This document shows, piece after piece, positions 16,860 through 26,293 of a stretch of 64,000 bases of DNA. Source of the stretch: Prevotella sp. Rep29 (GTDB lineage Bacteria > Bacteroidota > Bacteroidia > Bacteroidales > Bacteroidaceae); NCBI RefSeq assembly GCF_019551475.1, contig NZ_CP047159.1, positions 1,612,001 through 1,676,000 on the forward strand. The letters are read 5' to 3'. Position 1 is the first letter of the stretch; each line of letters opens with the position of its first letter. Made by a program: the position numbers and the translations under genes. The notes under the pieces are model-generated. The model was given only the letters and a program-made list of their open reading frames with translations. It searched no databases and was not told where the DNA came from.

Positions 16860-19631
16860 ATGGAACTGGCAACAAAGTATAATCCGAAAGAGGTTGAATC
16901 AAAATGGTATGATTACTGGGTTGAGAACAAACTTTTCTCAAGCAAGCCCGACAGCAGAGAGTCTTATACGGTGGTGATACCGCCGCCAAACGTGACCGGC
17001 GTGCTGCACATGGGACACATGCTGAACAATACCATTCAGGATATTCTTGTGCGCCGTGCACGCATGGAGGGGAAAAATGCCTGCTGGGTTCCCGGCACCG
17101 ACCATGCTTCGATTGCTACCGAAGCCAAAGTTGTGAAAAAGCTCTCTGAGAAAGGCATCAAGAAAAGTGACCTGACGCGTGAGGAGTTCCTCAAACATGC
17201 TTGGGATTGGACCCATGAGCATGGAGGCATCATTCTGAAACAGTTGCGTCGGTTAGGTGCGTCGTGCGATTGGGACAGGACTGCCTTTACGATGGACGAG
17301 AAACGCTCGGAGAGTGTCATCAAGGTGTTTGTTGACTTATATAACAAGGGGCTCATCTATCGGGGACTGCGAATGGTGAACTGGGACCCGAAAGCACTGA
17401 CGGCTTTAAGCACCGAGGAGGTCATCTACCGCGAAGAGCAGAGCCACCTTTTCCATTTGAAATACTATGTGGATGGACTCGAAGAACTGGAAAATATAGA
17501 AAAACTGAAGAACGAGGGGAACATCATCCATAAGGATGCGAAGGGCTACTATGCCGTAGTTGCCACGACACGTCCGGAAACCATCATGGGCGACACCGCC
17601 ATGTGCATCAATCCGAAAGACCCGAAGAACCAGTGGCTGAAGGGACGGAAAGTCATTGTGCCGCTCGTCGGACGCGTTGTCCCCGTCATCGAGGACCGTT
17701 ATGTGGATGTAGAGTTCGGAACGGGCTGCCTGAAGGTTACGCCTGCCCACGATGTAAACGACAACATGCTGGGAAAGACCCACCATCTCGAGACCATCGA
17801 CATATTCAATGCGAACGGCACCATCTCAGATGCCAGCCCGTTGTATGTAGGCATGGATCGCTTTGATTGCAGGAAACAGATTGCCAAAGACCTGCAGGAC
17901 GCGGGACTACTGGAAAAGGTGGAGGACTATGTCAATAAAGTAGGATATTCCGAGCGAAACCCCGACACGGCAATCGAGCCGCGCCTCTCTTTGCAATGGT
18001 TCCTGAAAATGCAGCACTTTGCAGACATCGCTCTGCCGCCCGTCATGAACGACGACATCAAGTTCTATCCCAAGAAATATAAGAACACTTATAAAAACTG
18101 GTTGGAGAACATTCAGGATTGGTGCATCAGCCGACAGTTGTGGTGGGGTCACCGCATACCTGCGTGGTACTATCCGACCGAAATCAAAGATACGTACGCG
18201 ACAGAAGATGCCGCCTTTGAGTTTGTCGTTGCAGAAAACGAAGACGCTGCAAAAGACATGATTAAGAAGGTTTACGAAGAAAAGGGATATGATGAAAAGA
18301 ATATCGACTTCGCCCTCACCCATCTCGTGCACCAGGAAGCAGATGCGCTCGACACCTGGTTCTCATCATGGCTGTGGCCCATCAGCCTTTTCGACGGCAT
18401 CAACAATCCCGGCAACGAGGAACTGAATTACTATTATCCTACATCCGACTTGGTGACTGGACCCGACATCATCTTCTTCTGGGTGTCGCGCATGATTATG
18501 GCAAGCGAGGAATACATGAAGACCGTGCCTTTCAAGAACGTCTATTTCACGGGAATCGTACGCGATAAAATCGGACGGAAGATGTCGAAATCGCTTGGCA
18601 ATTCTCCCGACCCCATCGAACTGATAGAGAAGTTCGGTGCCGACGGCGTACGCATGGGCATGATGCTCTCGGCGCCTGCCGGCAACGACATCCTCTTCGA
18701 TGAGACTCTCTGCGAACAGGGACGTAACTTTAACAACAAGATATGGAATGCTTTCCGACTGGTGAAAGGATGGCAGACGGCTGAGACGGAGCAGCCGGAA
18801 GTTTGCCGGATAGCCGTTGAATGGTTCCAAGCCAAGCTCCGCGCGGCAAACGAATCCATCAACGACCAGTTCTCGAAATACCGCATATCGGAAGCATTGA
18901 TGGAAGTTTACAAACTGTTCTGGGACGAGTTCTCCGCATGGTATTTGGAGATGATCAAGCCTGCCTATATTGACGGACAGCCACAACCCATCGACAACAC
19001 GACCATGGAGGCAACGCTCGGCTTCTTCGATGCCCTGCTGAAAATGCTCCACCCGTTCATGCCGTTCATCACGGAGGAATTGTGGCAAGCGCTTTATCAG
19101 CGACCGAAGGGAGCATCCATCATGCTCGAGCGACTCGACATCAGTTCTCCTACTCCCAACGACGGCAAACTGATTGGCGACATCGAGGCAGTGAAGCAGG
19201 TAGTGGGCGGCGTACGAATGGTTCGCAATCAGAAAAACATCCCGCCAAAGGAGAAGTTGCAATTACAGGCGATTCATACAGACCGCTTCAAAGACTATCA
19301 TGAGTTGATGATTAAGATGGGCAACCTGTCCGACATCCAGCAAGTGGACGAAAAGGCTCCCGACGCCAGCACCTTCATGGTGGGGACAGACGAGTTTGCC
19401 GTACCGCTCGGAACGCTTATCGACGTGAAGTCGGAAATCGAGAAACAGGAGGCTCAGCTCAAGCACCTCGAAGGATTCCTTGCCGGCATACGGAAGAAAC
19501 TCTCCAATGAGCGGTTCGTTGCCAACGCACCGGAAGCTGTCGTCGCCCTGGAACGCAAGAAAGAGAGCGATTCGGAAGAGAAAATCGATGCCCTCAGAAA
19601 GTCTATTGCCGACCTAAAAGAGAAACTGTAA
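16860..19631 (+). CDS. valS: Valine--tRNA ligase
   Basis: A 923-residue class I aminoacyl-tRNA synthetase. It shows the HIGH-type motif [13 protein letters not shown], the segment [17 protein letters not shown], the KMSKS loop ([16 protein letters not shown]) and a C-terminal coiled coil (last ~60 residues) typical of ValS. The CP1 editing domain is present between. An in-frame ATG at 16821 would add 13 residues, but it is only 10 bp after the promoter box; [16 protein letters not shown] is the usual start in related genera. The stop is 1 bp from the start of the next gene. Confidence 0.97.
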   Translation: MELATKYNPKEVESKWYDYWVENKLFSSKPDSRESYTVVIPPPNVTGVLHMGHMLNNTIQDILVRRARMEGKNACWVPGTDHASIATEAKVVKKLSEKGIKKSDLTREEFLKHAWDWTHEHGGIILKQLRRLGASCDWDRTAFTMDEKRSESVIKVFVDLYNKGLIYRGLRMVNWDPKALTALSTEEVIYREEQSHLFHLKYYVDGLEELENIEKLKNEGNIIHKDAKGYYAVVATTRPETIMGDTAMCINPKDPKNQWLKGRKVIVPLVGRVVPVIEDRYVDVEFGTGCLKVTPAHDVNDNMLGKTHHLETIDIFNANGTISDASPLYVGMDRFDCRKQIAKDLQDAGLLEKVEDYVNKVGYSERNPDTAIEPRLSLQWFLKMQHFADIALPPVMNDDIKFYPKKYKNTYKNWLENIQDWCISRQLWWGHRIPAWYYPTEIKDTYATEDAAFEFVVAENEDAAKDMIKKVYEEKGYDEKNIDFALTHLVHQEADALDTWFSSWLWPISLFDGINNPGNEELNYYYPTSDLVTGPDIIFFWVSRMIMASEEYMKTVPFKNVYFTGIVRDKIGRKMSKSLGNSPDPIELIEKFGADGVRMGMMLSAPAGNDILFDETLCEQGRNFNNKIWNAFRLVKGWQTAETEQPEVCRIAVEWFQAKLRAANESINDQFSKYRISEALMEVYKLFWDEFSAWYLEMIKPAYIDGQPQPIDNTTMEATLGFFDALLKMLHPFMPFITEELWQALYQRPKGASIMLERLDISSPTPNDGKLIGDIEAVKQVVGGVRMVRNQKNIPPKEKLQLQAIHTDRFKDYHELMIKMGNLSDIQQVDEKAPDASTFMVGTDEFAVPLGTLIDVKSEIEKQEAQLKHLEGFLAGIRKKLSNERFVANAPEAVVALERKKESDSEEKIDALRKSIADLKEKL

Positions 19632-19632
19632 G

Positions 19633-20841
19633 ATGAAGTGGCTGCTAAAAAAAAGAAGAGTCGTGCACATTCTTCTCGCCCTCTGCGCGATAGGAATCTG
19701 TTTTTCCTGTGAAGAGGAATACAACATCAACAACCGCGAAGCGTCAACAACGCAGCAGACTTTCTTTTTCTATATGCCATGGGCTGGCAGCACCATATAC
19801 AACGCATTTCTCAACAACATCAAACATTTAGAGAATACCATCAGCAAGAATCAAAGCAGCATCAGCAATAAACGCGTACTGGTATTTATCTCCAAATCCG
19901 ACAGGAAATCCCACCTGTTCGAAGTGAAAATCAAGAACGGAAAATGCATCTGCGACACTTTGCAGGAATACACCTCGCCCACTCTCAACACAGAAGAGGG
20001 CATCAGCAACATTTTCCATGACATGAAGACGGCTGCACCTGCTGAGAAATACGCCCTGCTCATCGGAAGTCACGGCATGGGATGGCTGCCCGTGGGCACG
20101 ACCGTTCCGCAAAGCACACTCGCCAAGCCGTCACTTTTCGGAAAAGTAAACAAGATTCCCCGCACAAGATACTTCGGACACCAGACGGATACCAAGTTTC
20201 AAGCCGACATCAAGACACTGGCTGATGCGCTCAAACGAGAGAATCTGCACATGGGCTATATCCTCTTCGACGACTGCTACATGGCAAACATCGAGACGGC
20301 ATACGAACTGCGCGCCGTAACGGATTACCTCATTGCTTCCACATGCGAGATATTCATGGAAGGGATACCCTACGAGAAGGTTGGAGCCTATCTGCTCAAT
20401 GCCGAATTCAACAACGTCTGCAAAGGTTTCCTCAGTTTCTACAACGCATACAACCCGCCCTGTGGCACGCTCTCCGTCACCGACTGCAGGGAAACAGAGG
20501 CGCTGGCAACCGTCATGAAACGCATCAACAGCGAGTTTACGCTGAACGACGATGACGCAAAGAAGATTCAAGTGCTCGACGGACTGACCGTTTCCATTTT
20601 CTTTGATCTCGGCGACTACGCCGCACGATTGTGCAAGGACAACGCCTTACTGAACCAGTTCAATGCCCAACTGAGCAAAACTGTGGTGCACAAAGTGAAC
20701 ACACCGACGTTCTACTCCGACCACAACGAGAAACGAATCGCGCTCAACGCATTCTCCGGGCTCACCGTGTCCGACCCATCAAAAAATCCGGCAGTGACCA
20801 AGAACATCGAAAAGACATCTTGGTACGGCGCCACCCATTGA
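19633..20841 (+). CDS. Clostripain-family (C11) cysteine protease lipoprotein
   Basis: A 402-residue protein with a lipobox GICFSC (Cys26). The caspase-like fold is indicated by LLIGSHGMGWLP (catalytic His147) and ILFDDCYMANIE (catalytic Cys215). C11 enzymes cleave after Arg or Lys and are usually secreted; here it should be anchored in the envelope. It begins 1 bp after the valS stop, an unexpected coupling with a tRNA synthetase. Repeat copy C starts 13 bp after its stop codon. Confidence 0.87.
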   Translation: MKWLLKKRRVVHILLALCAIGICFSCEEEYNINNREASTTQQTFFFYMPWAGSTIYNAFLNNIKHLENTISKNQSSISNKRVLVFISKSDRKSHLFEVKIKNGKCICDTLQEYTSPTLNTEEGISNIFHDMKTAAPAEKYALLIGSHGMGWLPVGTTVPQSTLAKPSLFGKVNKIPRTRYFGHQTDTKFQADIKTLADALKRENLHMGYILFDDCYMANIETAYELRAVTDYLIASTCEIFMEGIPYEKVGAYLLNAEFNNVCKGFLSFYNAYNPPCGTLSVTDCRETEALATVMKRINSEFTLNDDDAKKIQVLDGLTVSIFFDLGDYAARLCKDNALLNQFNAQLSKTVVHKVNTPTFYSDHNEKRIALNAFSGLTVSDPSKNPAVTKNIEKTSWYGATH

Positions 20842-20854
20842 GCACCCTCGGAAA

Positions 20855-21024
20855 TGTATATTTATACAAGACCTGCATCAACGAGAGACGTTTCGTAAAC
20901 GCTTGAATATCAATCGCTTGTAAAGTGTCTTCCAAAAGTTGAACTTTTGCACGCTGAAAGTTCAACTTTTGAAAAACGGAAGTTTAACCCCCTGTTTTTG
21001 CATACATATTCACATGCTTATGCA
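20855..21024 (+). repeat. Phased palindrome element, copy C, 170 bp
   Basis: Head TGTATATTTATACA at 20855; the first unit starts 79 bp later at 20934, then 20956 and 20978; tail positions at 20989 (degenerate) and 21011 (CACATGCTTATGCA). It is exactly 44 bp shorter than the other copies because two 22-bp units are missing, with all other spacings kept. Confidence 0.88.
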
Positions 21025-21091
21025 AGGGTTGAACGAGGTATAAAAAGTTGCTGTTTTTTTTTCCGACAGCACATCTTCCGTCAGCAAGCGT

Positions 21092-21110
21092 ACACATTAT
21101 TATATATATA
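21092..21110 (+). repeat. 19-bp AT-rich repeat, copy 2
   Basis: ACACATTATTATATATATA, identical to copies at 8075-8093 (inverted) and 32398-32416. It lies upstream of the glycosyltransferase operon. The rest of 21025-21180 shows nothing recognised. Confidence 0.7.
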
Positions 21111-21180
21111 GGGAACGACGAACCCCGTCAAAGAATGAAAATATCTCCTTAAAAAGAAAGAGCGTTTGAAAAAAAATGCC

Positions 21181-21188
21181 TACATTTG
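21181..21188 (+). promoter_or_regulatory. -7 promoter box for the glycosyltransferase operon, predicted leaderless
   Basis: TACATTTG ends 4 bp before the ATG at 21193. An in-frame ATG at 21166 lies upstream of the box and is rejected. Confidence 0.6.
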
Positions 21189-21192
21189 TAAC

Positions 21193-22116
21193 ATGAAACT
21201 GAGTGTAATCATACCGGTATTTCAGGTCGAAGAAAGTCTTGAACGATGTGTGAACAGCGTTCTCACACAGGGCTTCAATGATATGGAGGTGATTCTCATC
21301 GACGACGGTTCCACCGACCGCAGCCCTGCCATTTGTGACGAACTGGCAGCCAAGCATCGCCAGTTACGCGTCGTCCACCAGGCAAACAAAGGGCTGTCGG
21401 CAGCCCGGAATACGGGTATCGCACTTTCTCAGGGCAGCTATATCACCTTCATGGATTCTGACGACACGATAGGGAAAAACACACTGAGACCGCTCATGGA
21501 GGAATTGAAACTGCATCCGGAATACGACATACTGGAATATCCTGTCTGCCTGTTCTACCAATCCGACAGACAGAGAGTGCTGACATTTCCCAAAAAGGCG
21601 TATCGCTGCATGACGACATATTGGCTTGAGGAAAAGGTCTATGAGCATACATACGCTTGGAACAAAATCTACAGACGCGATTTGTTCCATGACGTGCGTT
21701 TCCCTGAAGGCAGAGTGTTCGAAGATGCCTACACCCTGCCCCGGCTATTAGCAAACAGCCGTGTTGCAGCAACCACTCCGGAAGGCATGTATTACTACTA
21801 TTGGAACCCGCAAGGCATCACGGCGACTGCCACGGGAGAGGAACTGGCACAACTCTTGGAGAGCCACGTCATGATGCTCAACCGACTCAGCAACGACGAG
21901 GGATACACGCCCCAAATGTTGAAAAGCTATTACGAGAAGATTCTGAACATTCAGATAGATGTCTGCGAAATGACGGGAAACACGCCCATACTGCCCGAAC
22001 TCAACATCGGGTGGACAGAGTGTTCGACGAAATTATTCCTACAAAAAATATTCGGCACCAAAGGCTTATGCAAACTCTACAAAACCATTCACAAACTCTG
22101 TCGGCGCAGCCATTAG
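21193..22116 (+). CDS. Glycosyltransferase family 2 (first)
   Basis: A 307-residue GT-A fold enzyme predicted to transfer a sugar from a nucleotide donor during surface glycan synthesis. The N-terminus is MKLSVIIPVFQVEESLERCV. The nucleotide-binding IDDGSTDRSP and the metal motif FMDSDD are visible. No membrane segment is present. The start follows directly after the promoter box. The next glycosyltransferase gene begins 49 bp inside its 3' end in another frame. Confidence 0.9.
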   Translation: MKLSVIIPVFQVEESLERCVNSVLTQGFNDMEVILIDDGSTDRSPAICDELAAKHRQLRVVHQANKGLSAARNTGIALSQGSYITFMDSDDTIGKNTLRPLMEELKLHPEYDILEYPVCLFYQSDRQRVLTFPKKAYRCMTTYWLEEKVYEHTYAWNKIYRRDLFHDVRFPEGRVFEDAYTLPRLLANSRVAATTPEGMYYYYWNPQGITATATGEELAQLLESHVMMLNRLSNDEGYTPQMLKSYYEKILNIQIDVCEMTGNTPILPELNIGWTECSTKLFLQKIFGTKGLCKLYKTIHKLCRRSH

Positions 22117-23066
22117 TGAGCTTTATCATCACTTGCTACAATCTGCCTGCAAAGCTCATTGGCGAATGCATAGACAGCATCCGGGAACTCTCACTGAAAG
22201 AGAGCGAACGGGAGATTATCGTCGTGGATGACGGGTCGGAAGAAAGCCCCATCAACGAACTGATGAGATACGGTGACGAAGTAATCTATCTGAGACAGAG
22301 GAACAAGGGACTCAGCGAGGCACGCAATGCCGGCATACAAATGGCACGGGGCGAATATCTGCAATTTATCGACGGCGACGACCGGCTGCTACCTGCCGCC
22401 TACGATTTCTGCCTGGACATCGTCAGAGAGAAAAGCCCCGAGATGCTTCTGTTCGACTTCACACATTCCGAAGGAGACACGAAGAAAGAACCGTTCGACA
22501 TCAGCAAACCGTTGAGCGGCAGTGAATACATGCGCCGCAACAACATCCGTGCTACCGCCTGCGGCTACATGTTCAAGCACTCCATACTCGGAGACCTGCG
22601 ATTTACGCCAGGCATCTTCAACGAAGACGAAGAGTTCACACCACTCCTGCTGCTGAGAATAGAGAACGTCCGCACGACAAATGCAAAGGCTTATCTGTAC
22701 CAACAGCGCCCCCACTCCATCATGACCGACAAGAATATCCGGAAACGCCTGAAAAGACTCAACGACACAAAGGACATCATCTGTCGGCTGAACCTGCAGG
22801 CTGACCGCATGGCACCCAACGACAAGAGCGCCCTGCAACGGCGGGTAGCACAACTGACGATGGACTATCTCTACAACGTCATTCGGGAAACAAGGTCGCG
22901 ACGCTATCTGGACCGACAAATAAAAGACCTGCACCAAAAAGGACTTTTCCCACTTCCCGACCGCCGGTATACCACAAAATACACCTGGTTCAGGCGAATG
23001 ACGAACTCATCAAAAGGGCTCAGCCTGCTCATGCGTGTCATCCCCCTTATCAACAAAGAACGATGA
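22068..23066 (+). CDS. Glycosyltransferase family 2 (second)
   Basis: A 332-residue GT-A enzyme that starts MQTLQNHSQTLSAQPLVSFI. It shows IITCYNLPAKLIGECIDSI, VVDDGSEESP and the metal motif FIDGDD. The frame is open further upstream, but the family domain begins about 16 residues after this ATG. It overlaps the upstream glycosyltransferase by 49 bp and the downstream one by 4 bp (ATGA), so the three are translationally coupled. Donor and acceptor unknown. Confidence 0.88.
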   Translation: MQTLQNHSQTLSAQPLVSFIITCYNLPAKLIGECIDSIRELSLKESEREIIVVDDGSEESPINELMRYGDEVIYLRQRNKGLSEARNAGIQMARGEYLQFIDGDDRLLPAAYDFCLDIVREKSPEMLLFDFTHSEGDTKKEPFDISKPLSGSEYMRRNNIRATACGYMFKHSILGDLRFTPGIFNEDEEFTPLLLLRIENVRTTNAKAYLYQQRPHSIMTDKNIRKRLKRLNDTKDIICRLNLQADRMAPNDKSALQRRVAQLTMDYLYNVIRETRSRRYLDRQIKDLHQKGLFPLPDRRYTTKYTWFRRMTNSSKGLSLLMRVIPLINKER

Positions 23067-24169
23067 AGATACTACTTATAGGAGAATACAGCAACGTGCA
23101 TGCGACACTTGCCGAAGGACTGAAACACTTCGGACATGAAGTGACGGTCATGTCGAATGGAGATTTCTGGAAAAACTACCCGAGAGACATCAACCTGGTG
23201 CGCACCTACACCAAATGGGGAGGCATCAAATATCTGGCAAAACTCTATCGACTGCTGCCTCGACTACGGGGATTCGACATCGTACAACTCATCAACCCCA
23301 TGTTCCTCGAACTGAAAGCAGAGCGCATCTTCCCGATATACCACTACCTCAGACGGCATAACCGGAAAGTGATACTTTGCGGATTCGGCATGGACTGGTA
23401 CTGGGTAAACACCTGTTGCACAGAGAAACCACTGAGATACAGTGATTTCAATATCGGAAACGAACTGCGAACAGACGCTGATGCACTCAAAGAACGGAAA
23501 GACTGGCTCGGCACTGCGAAAGAGCGACTGAACAAAGAGATAGCCAACGAGTGCGACGGCATCGTGACAGGACTCTACGAATACCACGTCTGCTATCAGC
23601 CAGCCTTCCCTGAAAAGACGACGTACATTCCATACCCCATCAAGATGGAGAATCCGCATTGGAAACCGACAGAAAAAACTGACGGAAAAATCAAAATCTT
23701 TATCGGAATCAACAAAACCAGAAGTGCATACAAAGGAACAGATATCATGCTGGAGGCAGCACTCGAACTGCAACGCAAATATCCGGAACAAATGGAGGTG
23801 ATAAAGGTTGAGTCTGTCCCCTTTGAGACCTATCAGCAACTGCTCAACGGCTCCGATGCCATCTTAGACCAACTATACAGCTACACACCATCCATGAACT
23901 CGCTGCTCGCTATGTCGAAAGGCATCGTGTGTATTGGCGGAGGCGAACCGGAAAACTACGAACTGATTGGAGAAAAAGAACTGCGACCCATTATCAACGT
24001 ACAACCGACACGGGAAAGTGTATATCACGAAACGGAACAACTCATCCTGCACCCAGAACGATTGGCAGAACTCAAACGGCAAAGCGTGGAATACATCCGC
24101 CGACACCATGACTACATCGAAGTTGCGAAACAATACGTCAACTTCTACAAAAAGCTTTTGGAAAAATAA
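23063..24169 (+). CDS. Glycosyltransferase (GT-B fold)
   Basis: A 368-residue protein that starts MKILLIGEYSNVHATLAEGL, a Rossmann-type opening typical of GT-B enzymes. The C-terminal half has FIGINKTRSAYKGTDIMLEA and the donor-site-like SMNSLLAMSKGIVCIGGGEP with a following Glu. It is the last gene of the three-gene glycosyltransferase set, which has no flippase or polymerase nearby. Substrates unknown. It is convergent with cdd, only 8 bp apart. Confidence 0.82.
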   Translation: MKILLIGEYSNVHATLAEGLKHFGHEVTVMSNGDFWKNYPRDINLVRTYTKWGGIKYLAKLYRLLPRLRGFDIVQLINPMFLELKAERIFPIYHYLRRHNRKVILCGFGMDWYWVNTCCTEKPLRYSDFNIGNELRTDADALKERKDWLGTAKERLNKEIANECDGIVTGLYEYHVCYQPAFPEKTTYIPYPIKMENPHWKPTEKTDGKIKIFIGINKTRSAYKGTDIMLEAALELQRKYPEQMEVIKVESVPFETYQQLLNGSDAILDQLYSYTPSMNSLLAMSKGIVCIGGGEPENYELIGEKELRPIINVQPTRESVYHETEQLILHPERLAELKRQSVEYIRRHHDYIEVAKQYVNFYKKLLEK

Positions 24170-24177
24170 GGAAGGAA

Positions 24178-24660
24178 CTACCCTTTCAGGTTTTCGCTGA
24201 TGAAAGAAAGCGGCACCATGTCTTTCGCCGAATCGATGACATAAACGCCATCTGTCCCATAGAGCAGCACCTTCATCGGTTGCTGATAGCGGTCTTCCAC
24301 CTCAAGCATCACCTGTCGGCATGAGCCGCATGGCGTGACAGGCTCCTTCAAAAGTCCGTTCTCGTTTCTTGCAGCAACGGCAAGCATCGTGATTGCCTTC
24401 TCAGGATATTGCGCCTGAGCCGCAAAAATAGCCGTCCGCTCGGCACACAAGCCCGACGGGAAAGCGGCATTCTCCTGGTTCGCACCTATCATGACCGACC
24501 CGTCAGACAGGCGGATTGCCGCACCCACCCTGAAATTAGAATATTTCGCATAAGCATGGTCGGTCGCTGCAATGGCTCTCTCAACAAGTTCACGCTCCTC
24601 TTTTGGCAACTCCTCCATCTCATAAAAATGGATTTTAATGTGTAACCCTATTTCTTTCAT
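24178..24660 (-). CDS. cdd: Cytidine deaminase
   Basis: A 160-residue zinc enzyme that deaminates cytidine and deoxycytidine in pyrimidine salvage. The catalytic CAERTA motif and the zinc-binding PCGSCRQ motif are present, along with GAANQENAAFPSGLCAE-type substrate residues. A start 14 codons later is possible. No promoter box is seen directly upstream; it lies 43 bp behind the beta-helix lipoprotein gene and may be cotranscribed with it. Confidence 0.95.
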   Translation of the reverse strand: MKEIGLHIKIHFYEMEELPKEERELVERAIAATDHAYAKYSNFRVGAAIRLSDGSVMIGANQENAAFPSGLCAERTAIFAAQAQYPEKAITMLAVAARNENGLLKEPVTPCGSCRQVMLEVEDRYQQPMKVLLYGTDGVYVIDSAKDMVPLSFISENLKG

Positions 24661-24703
24661 ATTCTGTTAATATCTTTGTTCATACACAGTTTCTTCAAAA
24701 ATC

Positions 24704-26155
24704 CTATTCTTTCGCACGATAGGTATAGCACCCCATGTCCGGTGCCGATTCTTTGCGACGGATGCCCAGCCGGTCATACTCCAAGAAATTCTCCTTATCT
24801 GCTGTCCCGACAGCCTTCGACACGCTACTCAGACGGAAATCGTAACGCAACAGTTTATCGTCTATTTTCTCAAAATTCTTCACACCATACACGGTCGTGT
24901 CTTCGGGTTCCTCAAACACCACTTCCACCATCTTCTCCAAATCAGTTTCGGGTTGTGGTGTCCGCAAGAGACAATGGCTGAACTGCCAAGAGAAAGCCGT
25001 TGTCTCATCTTTGAAAGCTCCGCTGAGGACATCATCCGCATAGCCTGTCACAATCGTGTTCACGCAAGTGAAATCCTGCAAGGGATAGACATATTCGTCA
25101 CGATAATTAGTAAACCGCAATGCCATGCCACGCGCTGCATCAAAGGGATAGAACTGGGCAAGCGTACAATGCCAGACACTGACCTTTCCGCCATAAACAG
25201 CCAGACAATCATTCAAACTATTTGTTATCTGACAGTTCCGGATATCCACATTGGAATGCACCGCCTCCACACCATAGCCTTTCGAGTTGTGAACAATCGA
25301 GTTTGACAACAGCAGTTTCATGCGGGTCACATCCGAAGAGTCGCAGACAATCGCATCACAAGCTGCATGGATGTCAGCATAATCAATGATATTCTCGTAT
25401 GATTTCTCATGGAAACGAATGCCTTTCCACTGTCCGCTCACATGATCGTACGGCAGATAGTCAAACATACGGTCCAAGCGGTCGCCACGCAACACGACGT
25501 TCTTCTCAGCCGTGCCATTCACGACCAGACGCCCATACACGTCAATGCCGGCACCATCATGAAAATAGAGCGTCACACCGTCATTCAGAGTCAGCGTTGC
25601 CCCTTCACGCACAACGATACCTCCATAGATAATCACCGGAACATCTCCGCCGATGGTCATATCGCTTTCCACAACGACATCACGCATCATATCGGCATCC
25701 CACGACCAAGCGTTCAGATTCACTTTCTGCTCTATCCCACTCTCCAGACGGAACACCAAGTTGTCCTCTATCTTCTGAGGCGTGTTGCCATGGTTCAACG
25801 GTGAGGTCAACTCTACGAACACGCGGATACTATCCTTATCTCTCACCTCGATATCCGATACCTGATAGCCTGATGATGACCCCAGATAACTGCCGTCAAC
25901 ATTCACCCGGAAACCAGATTGATTTCCCCTTTCAAGTCCGACACTCAAACATCGAATCCCATCCCCCGAACGGTTATACACCCAAAAGGTGCGGGTGGAG
26001 GTAGGTACACTGGAGAAAACCGTATCCATTCCCACCGTATCGGTTGAGAACGTCAGACGATTATTTGGCGACGCCGTGAAGCTATCATCATCCGTACAGG
26101 CAATAACAATTACTGCCAAAGTCGCACATAAAAAGTATTTCAAAATACGTATCAT
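24704..26155 (-). CDS. Right-handed beta-helix lipoprotein
   Basis: A 483-residue protein with a lipoprotein signal (MIRILKYFLCATLAVIVIAC, Cys20). An N-terminal ~150 residues of beta-rich sequence is followed by repeated short strands (GGIVVREGATLTLNDGVTLY, IDVYGRLVVNGTAEKNVVL, then NSIVHNSKGYGVEAVHSNVD) typical of a parallel beta-helix, as in many surface polysaccharide-related lipoproteins of Bacteroidales. No catalytic residues can be assigned. A start 17 codons further upstream exists, but the signal peptide argues for this one. Confidence 0.78.
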   Translation of the reverse strand: MIRILKYFLCATLAVIVIACTDDDSFTASPNNRLTFSTDTVGMDTVFSSVPTSTRTFWVYNRSGDGIRCLSVGLERGNQSGFRVNVDGSYLGSSSGYQVSDIEVRDKDSIRVFVELTSPLNHGNTPQKIEDNLVFRLESGIEQKVNLNAWSWDADMMRDVVVESDMTIGGDVPVIIYGGIVVREGATLTLNDGVTLYFHDGAGIDVYGRLVVNGTAEKNVVLRGDRLDRMFDYLPYDHVSGQWKGIRFHEKSYENIIDYADIHAACDAIVCDSSDVTRMKLLLSNSIVHNSKGYGVEAVHSNVDIRNCQITNSLNDCLAVYGGKVSVWHCTLAQFYPFDAARGMALRFTNYRDEYVYPLQDFTCVNTIVTGYADDVLSGAFKDETTAFSWQFSHCLLRTPQPETDLEKMVEVVFEEPEDTTVYGVKNFEKIDDKLLRYDFRLSSVSKAVGTADKENFLEYDRLGIRRKESAPDMGCYTYRAKE

Positions 26156-26268
26156 CAATCTATATAACGCTATTGCCGCCTTTTTATTGTCAAATGACAA
26201 TAGCATTTTACATTAAACATTCTTCTATATTTTTTTGTTTTTTACTTTTATAGCTTTCAAAAAAGACG

Positions 26269-26276
26269 TATCTTTG
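26269..26276 (+). promoter_or_regulatory. -7 promoter box for phoH
   Basis: TATCTTTG preceded by TTCAAAAAAGACG and followed by CACA, nearly the same as the prfC promoter. Confidence 0.65.
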
Positions 26277-26293
26277 CACAAACAAAATCACTT

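Noticed and set aside
22068..22116. Frameshift joining the two GT2 glycosyltransferases
   Set aside because: Each has its own complete N-terminal nucleotide-binding motif and metal motif, so they are two overlapping genes, not one broken gene.
24671..24678. TATCTTTG on the plus strand as a promoter
   Set aside because: It points into the 3' end of a convergent minus-strand gene with no coding sequence downstream; it is probably fortuitous.
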